Part shown: one piece after another, positions 60,467 to 64,000 of the stretch
Layout: every line of letters starts with the position of its first letter
Position numbering within the stretch: position 1 is the stretch's first letter
NCBI GenBank assembly: GCA_026393535.1
Contig: JAPKZY010000106.1
Coordinates: 1-64,000, forward strand
Reading direction: 5' to 3'
Source: Actinomycetota bacterium
Lineage (GTDB): Bacteria > Actinomycetota > Acidimicrobiia > Acidimicrobiales > Ilumatobacteraceae
Length of the DNA stretch: 64,000 nucleotides
Translations under genes and position numbers: made by a program
The notes under the pieces: model-generated
Databases searched by the model: none
What the model was told of the DNA's origin: nothing
Seen by the model: the letters and a program-made list of their open reading frames with translations, nothing else

Positions 60467-60901
60467 ATGACTGACCGCGCTGCACAGACCACCCTCATCT
60501 CGGCCCCTCTTAATGCATGTTGGGATGTTGTTCTTGGATTCGAGAATTACCCCGATTGGGCCAAAGATGTCAAGGAAGCAAATGTGTTGACACGCGACAA
60601 TGACGGTCGTGGCCTTCGGGTCGAATATCGCGCATCGGCTCTTGGTCGCAGCACGCGTTACACACTTGAATATGACTATTCACAACAGCCGTCTCGTCTG
60701 TCATGGCATCTGGTGGAAGGTGACATCATGCGTGCGCTCAACGGCGCATATTCATTTGTTGAAGTTGATGGCGGTACTCAAGTCTTTTATGAACTGGAAC
60801 TGGAACTTGTTGTTCCTCTTCCTGGTTTTGTGAAGCGCCGTGCAGAGGCACGAATTCTCATCGAAGCAGTCAAAGAACTGAAGGCTCGCGCCGAGTCGTG
60901 A
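60467..60901 (+). CDS. SRPBCC/START-like lipid-binding protein (TB16.3-like)
   Basis: A 144-residue protein with the polyketide-cyclase/START plan: ISAPLNACWDVVLGFENYPDWAKDVKEANVL, then GLRVEYRASALGRSTRYTLEYDY and WHLVEGDIMRALNGAYSFVE. The fold is a hydrophobic cup that carries lipids or polyketide-like ligands. Length and position after pimB fit mycobacterial TB16.3. The ATG at 60467 is preferred to 60413. It ends with a 4-nt overlap (GTGA) with the ROK gene. Confidence 0.87.
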   Translation: MTDRAAQTTLISAPLNACWDVVLGFENYPDWAKDVKEANVLTRDNDGRGLRVEYRASALGRSTRYTLEYDYSQQPSRLSWHLVEGDIMRALNGAYSFVEVDGGTQVFYELELELVVPLPGFVKRRAEARILIEAVKELKARAES

Positions 60902-61758
60902 GTTTCGTTGGAATTGATGTTGGTGGCACAAAGTGCCATGGCGTCCGCGTTGACGAGCATGGTCTTGTTCTTGAAGAGATCAGATACCCGACGCCACATG
61001 CATCGGACTTGGTTGATCTGCTTGAGTCGATGTTTCATGAACTCTCTGGAACACAAACTCTTGGTGTCGGAGTCCCCGGACTAATCACGCCAGACGGAAT
61101 CGTGCGTGCGTCTCCCAATATGAAGGGCGCACACAACATTGCAGTCGGTCCTGAACTTCGTTCACGACTAGGCATCAGCGTTCATGTTGAAAATGATGCA
61201 ACGATGGCGGCATTCGGAGAATGGAAAGCTGGTGCTGCGATTGGAGCCATGAATGCAGTGATTGTCACGTTAGGTACGGGTATTGGTGGCGGCATTGTGA
61301 TGGGCGGTCAATTGCAACGCGGTGCTAATGGGTTCGCGGGCGAAATTGGACACATGGTTGTGCAACACAATGGCGAATTGTGCGTGTGTGGCAGGCGAGG
61401 TTGCTGGGAACGATACGCATCGGGTTCCGCATTGCGAATGTTGAGCGGCGGTATGAGCGGCGAAGATGTATTTGCGGCAGCTAGTTCAGGCGAAAGTCAT
61501 GCACTATTTGTCGTTGCTGCTTTTGCAGATTGGGTTGCAGTTGGTCTTGCAAGTCTCACGAATATTTGTGACCCAGAAGTGATTGTTATTGGCGGAGGAG
61601 TCGTGCAGTCCTTCGAACTCGTACTTGAGTCTGTGTCGAAGAGTTTTTCTGCCGCTTTGTATTCATCCGAATCACGCCCTCATCCTGTTTTGCATGTTGC
61701 GGCATTGGGAGAACGCGCTGGCGCAATCGGGTGCGCCCTATTTATGACTCAGGGCTAG
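60898..61758 (+). CDS. ROK-family glucokinase/sugar kinase
   Basis: A 286-residue kinase. The ATP motif GIDVGGTKCHG is N-terminal, with VENDATMAAFGEW near residue 100, GTGIGGGIV near 120 and the ROK zinc signature CVCGRRGCWERYASG near 160. Likely a glucokinase feeding glycolysis. GTG start overlapping the SRPBCC stop. Its end overlaps the convergent glpK by 17 nt. Confidence 0.92.
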   Translation: MSFVGIDVGGTKCHGVRVDEHGLVLEEIRYPTPHASDLVDLLESMFHELSGTQTLGVGVPGLITPDGIVRASPNMKGAHNIAVGPELRSRLGISVHVENDATMAAFGEWKAGAAIGAMNAVIVTLGTGIGGGIVMGGQLQRGANGFAGEIGHMVVQHNGELCVCGRRGCWERYASGSALRMLSGGMSGEDVFAAASSGESHALFVVAAFADWVAVGLASLTNICDPEVIVIGGGVVQSFELVLESVSKSFSAALYSSESRPHPVLHVAALGERAGAIGCALFMTQG

Positions 61759-63205
61759 CCCAACTGCGTGAGCGTTCCACGGCGCGTAGCCATTGAGCAT
61801 GTGAGCCATCGGGAATGCCGGGCTCGAATCGTTTGTCGAGTGCCCACATCGAAGCAATTTCATCAAGGTTCGCCCACACGCCTTCTGCTAACCCGGCCAA
61901 GTACGCAGCGCCTAATGCAGTGGTCTCATGATCTGTTGGTCGCAAAACAGGCACACCCAGTGCATCTGACTGACGTTGCAACATCGCGTCCATGACAGAG
62001 GCACCACCATCAACACGTAGCTCGGCAAGGGTGACTCCACCTGCGTGAGTCATTGCGTCAATTGCATCGCGAGTTTGATGAACCATTGCGTCAACCACGG
62101 CTCGAGCAATGTGAGCCTTAGTGGTGCCGCGAGTAATGCCAATGATTGATCCGCGTGCGTACGGATCCCACCATGGACTTCCTAAGCCTGTAAAGGCTGG
62201 CACTACACACACCCCGCCTGAATCCGGCACAGATTCTGCCAATGGTCCGATCTCGGAAGAATCATTGATGATGCCAAGTCCATCGCGTAACCATTGAACT
62301 GCAGCGCCGGTAACAAAGATTGCTCCCTCAAGCGCATACACGGGCGCACCATCTCCAAGGTCCCACGCAACAGTGGTGAGAATTCCATCTGCAGGGGTCG
62401 GACATGTTGTGCCGATATTGAGAAGAACAAAACTTCCCGTTCCGTAGGTGTTCTTTGCCATGCCAACGCTTGTACACGCTTGTCCAAACAACGCTGCTTG
62501 TTGGTCACCGGCAATTCCAGAAATTGGTATTCCGTTCGGCACGCCAGGAACATCAGTGGTGACACCAAATCGTCCACTTGATGGTCGCACGGTCGGCAGT
62601 ACTGACATAGGAACGCCAAGTAGTTCGCACATTTCTGCGCTCCATTGCATTGTGTTGATGTCGAACAACATGGTGCGACTTGCATTAGAGGGGTCTGTGA
62701 CGAATGCGGCCCCTGCAGTCAGTTTCCAAACCAGCCACGAGTCAATTGTTCCGATGCCTAGATGTTCTATTGGGGGAACTGAAGTGTGTTGCAGCAGCCA
62801 TGCAGCCTTTGTTCCGGAAAAGTACGGGTCGAGAACAAGACCAGTTACTGCGCGAACTCGATCAAGGTGCGGTAGCAACTCCGAACATCTTTCTGCTGTG
62901 CGGCGGTCTTGCCAGACGATTGCGTGTGCTGTTGGTTGCCCAGTCCGCTTGTCCCACGCCAACACTGTCTCTCGTTGGTTAGTGATTCCAATAGCCGAAA
63001 CGGGCTGAGTGAGTTGGCCGCATACATCTTGCAACGTGGCCACAATTGCATCCCAAATTTCAAGTGCATCGTGTTCAACCCATCCTGGTTGAGGAAAAAA
63101 TTGAGTGAATTCCCTGTATGCGGAAAATGATTCGTGTCCATCATCAAAGACGGCGCGTGTGCGCACTCCGGTGGTGCCAGCGTCAATCGCGAGCACCACG
63201 CTCAT
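61742..63205 (-). CDS. glpK: Glycerol kinase
   Basis: A 487-residue canonical glycerol kinase. The glycerol pocket is complete: Arg78-Glu79 in NQRET, Trp98 in VWQDRRT, Tyr128 in LDPYFSGTK, and Asp-Gln in GDQQAALFGQ; KNTYGTGSF is also canonical. It phosphorylates glycerol to glycerol-3-phosphate for GlpD. It lies apart from the glpD operon and overlaps the inositol-monophosphatase gene by 4 nt, so it is cotranscribed with that gene. Confidence 0.95.
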   Translation of the reverse strand: MSVVLAIDAGTTGVRTRAVFDDGHESFSAYREFTQFFPQPGWVEHDALEIWDAIVATLQDVCGQLTQPVSAIGITNQRETVLAWDKRTGQPTAHAIVWQDRRTAERCSELLPHLDRVRAVTGLVLDPYFSGTKAAWLLQHTSVPPIEHLGIGTIDSWLVWKLTAGAAFVTDPSNASRTMLFDINTMQWSAEMCELLGVPMSVLPTVRPSSGRFGVTTDVPGVPNGIPISGIAGDQQAALFGQACTSVGMAKNTYGTGSFVLLNIGTTCPTPADGILTTVAWDLGDGAPVYALEGAIFVTGAAVQWLRDGLGIINDSSEIGPLAESVPDSGGVCVVPAFTGLGSPWWDPYARGSIIGITRGTTKAHIARAVVDAMVHQTRDAIDAMTHAGGVTLAELRVDGGASVMDAMLQRQSDALGVPVLRPTDHETTALGAAYLAGLAEGVWANLDEIASMWALDKRFEPGIPDGSHAQWLRAVERSRSWASPES

Positions 63206-64000
63206 GAAGCGCCTGGCCCCGATGTTGCAATGAGATGAATGAGGTCCGCGTGTACTCCGGGAGTTGCAGCCAGTACTTGCGCGGGAGTAACAGGATTTCC
63301 GACGTAATCAGAGAATATTGCGCCGGCTTCGGTCGCTATGACTTGGCCTGCGACTAGGTCCCATGAATGAAGGTGTTCTTCGAAGTAGGCATCAAGGCGA
63401 CCGCAAGCAACGAAACATAAGTCAACAGCAGCAGCGCCAAACCGACGAATGTCTCGCACCTTCATCACAATGTCGGCAACGCGTTTAGCATGTACTTCAC
63501 GTTCACTGATGCGGTAGCTGTATCCGGTGCACACGAGAGCATCTGCCACGTCGTTATTGTCGCGAACTCTGATTGGCATTCCGTTGACAGTGGCCCCTTC
63601 TGTGCGGGCGGCACTAAACATCTCACCGAGTGCAGGAACATAAACGGCCCCAGCAAGTGGTCCATGTTCATCAACCGCGCCAATTGAGACCGCCCACATC
63701 GGAAGATCGAAATAGAAATTCGTTGTTCCATCGATTGGGTCAATGTGCCATGTAATTCCAGATGTGCCCTGTTTGGCTGCGCCTTCTTCTCCGATAATCG
63801 CATCATCGGGACGAACCTGCGCCAAGCCCTCAGTGATCATTGCTTCACTTGCTTTATCGAACTTCGTCACCATGTCAATTGGTGACGACTTTGTTGTCGC
63901 AGTGAGTGGGCCACTTTTGCGTCCGCTAAGCGCCATGTCTCCGGCTTCGCGGGCAAGCGATTCGGCAATCTGACGCAATTGAGATCCGAGGGATGGTGAA
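63202..64000 (-). CDS. Inositol monophosphatase-family phosphatase (partial, runs off right edge)
   Basis: At least 266 residues are visible and no ATG is found before the edge. The frame continues upstream of the TTG at 63978 (LGSQLRQIAESLAREAG), so the start lies beyond 64000. Metal-binding motifs are IIGEEG, HIDPIDGTTNF and HSWDLVAGQVIATEAGA, the three conserved elements of the superfamily. It may act on inositol phosphates, histidinol phosphate or fructose bisphosphate; in PIM-making actinobacteria inositol phosphatase is a plausible role. Confidence 0.88.
   Translation of the reverse strand, partial: SPSLGSQLRQIAESLAREAGDMALSGRKSGPLTATTKSSPIDMVTKFDKASEAMITEGLAQVRPDDAIIGEEGAAKQGTSGITWHIDPIDGTTNFYFDLPMWAVSIGAVDEHGPLAGAVYVPALGEMFSAARTEGATVNGMPIRVRDNNDVADALVCTGYSYRISEREVHAKRVADIVMKVRDIRRFGAAAVDLCFVACGRLDAYFEEHLHSWDLVAGQVIATEAGAIFSDYVGNPVTPAQVLAATPGVHADLIHLIATSGPGAS

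Overview
The window looks like a stretch of actinobacterial chromosome, most likely from the class Acidimicrobiia (an Ilumatobacter-like freshwater or marine lineage). This is inferred from gene content, not from a marker tree. Pointers are CarD, a WhiB protein, many F420-type oxidoreductases (three LLM enzymes, one DDN-type enzyme), a PimB'-type mannosyltransferase followed by a TB16.3-like SRPBCC gene as in mycobacteria, Tat-exported proteins, and moderate GC with very tight gene packing. No phage, transposon, CRISPR array or plasmid gene was seen.

Layout. 1-2770: end of pgsA, an MFS exporter, cinA and tRNA-Arg(TCT). 2790-4904: an unrecognised gene, carD and a 3-hydroxyisobutyrate dehydrogenase-like gene. 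4901-18028: acyl and amino-acid catabolism (aminotransferase, thiolase, enoyl-CoA hydratase, two acyl-CoA synthetases, LLM oxidoreductase, nitroreductase, a Coq4-like protein, D-aminoacylase, SDR). 18070-26986: a membrane/secreted protein, arfB, GNAT, DUF1330, an HSL-type esterase, an MFS exporter, tRNA-Gly(TCC), a TetR regulator and a 993-residue secreted Ig/kelch protein. 27002-36718: crotonase, DDN-type enzyme, a heterodimeric ABC exporter, LLM, aldehyde dehydrogenase, amidohydrolase and VOC protein. 36719-45989: a small membrane protein preceded by DnaA-box-like sequences, acyl-CoA dehydrogenase, a VIT transporter, DUF3237, a four-gene lactate-oxidase-like operon, fhs and LLM. 46019-49801: a class A PBP, a membrane protein, a histidine phosphatase and the RNase P RNA gene. 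49827-55834: one minus-strand run of glpD, an AGPS-like flavoprotein, an atypical FGGY kinase and two Tat-exported ferritin-like proteins. 56111-61758: whiB, trpD, a cysteine-rich small protein, queG, pimB', a membrane protein, SRPBCC and a ROK kinase. 61742-64000: a canonical glpK and an inositol-monophosphatase gene running off the edge.

The strongest global signal is regulatory. Fifteen of 62 coding genes have a TANNNT hexamer exactly 6 or 7 nt before an ATG or GTG, which predicts leaderless mRNAs. The RNase P RNA gene shows the same hexamer 6 nt before the first base of its P1 helix, which calibrates the motif on a non-coding transcript. A 20-bp perfect inverted repeat sits on the carD promoter. 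The clearest biochemical oddity is the glpD / AGPS-like / FGGY operon: its kinase lacks two glycerol-binding residues that the separate canonical glpK keeps. A Coq4-family protein in a lineage expected to use menaquinone is a second one.
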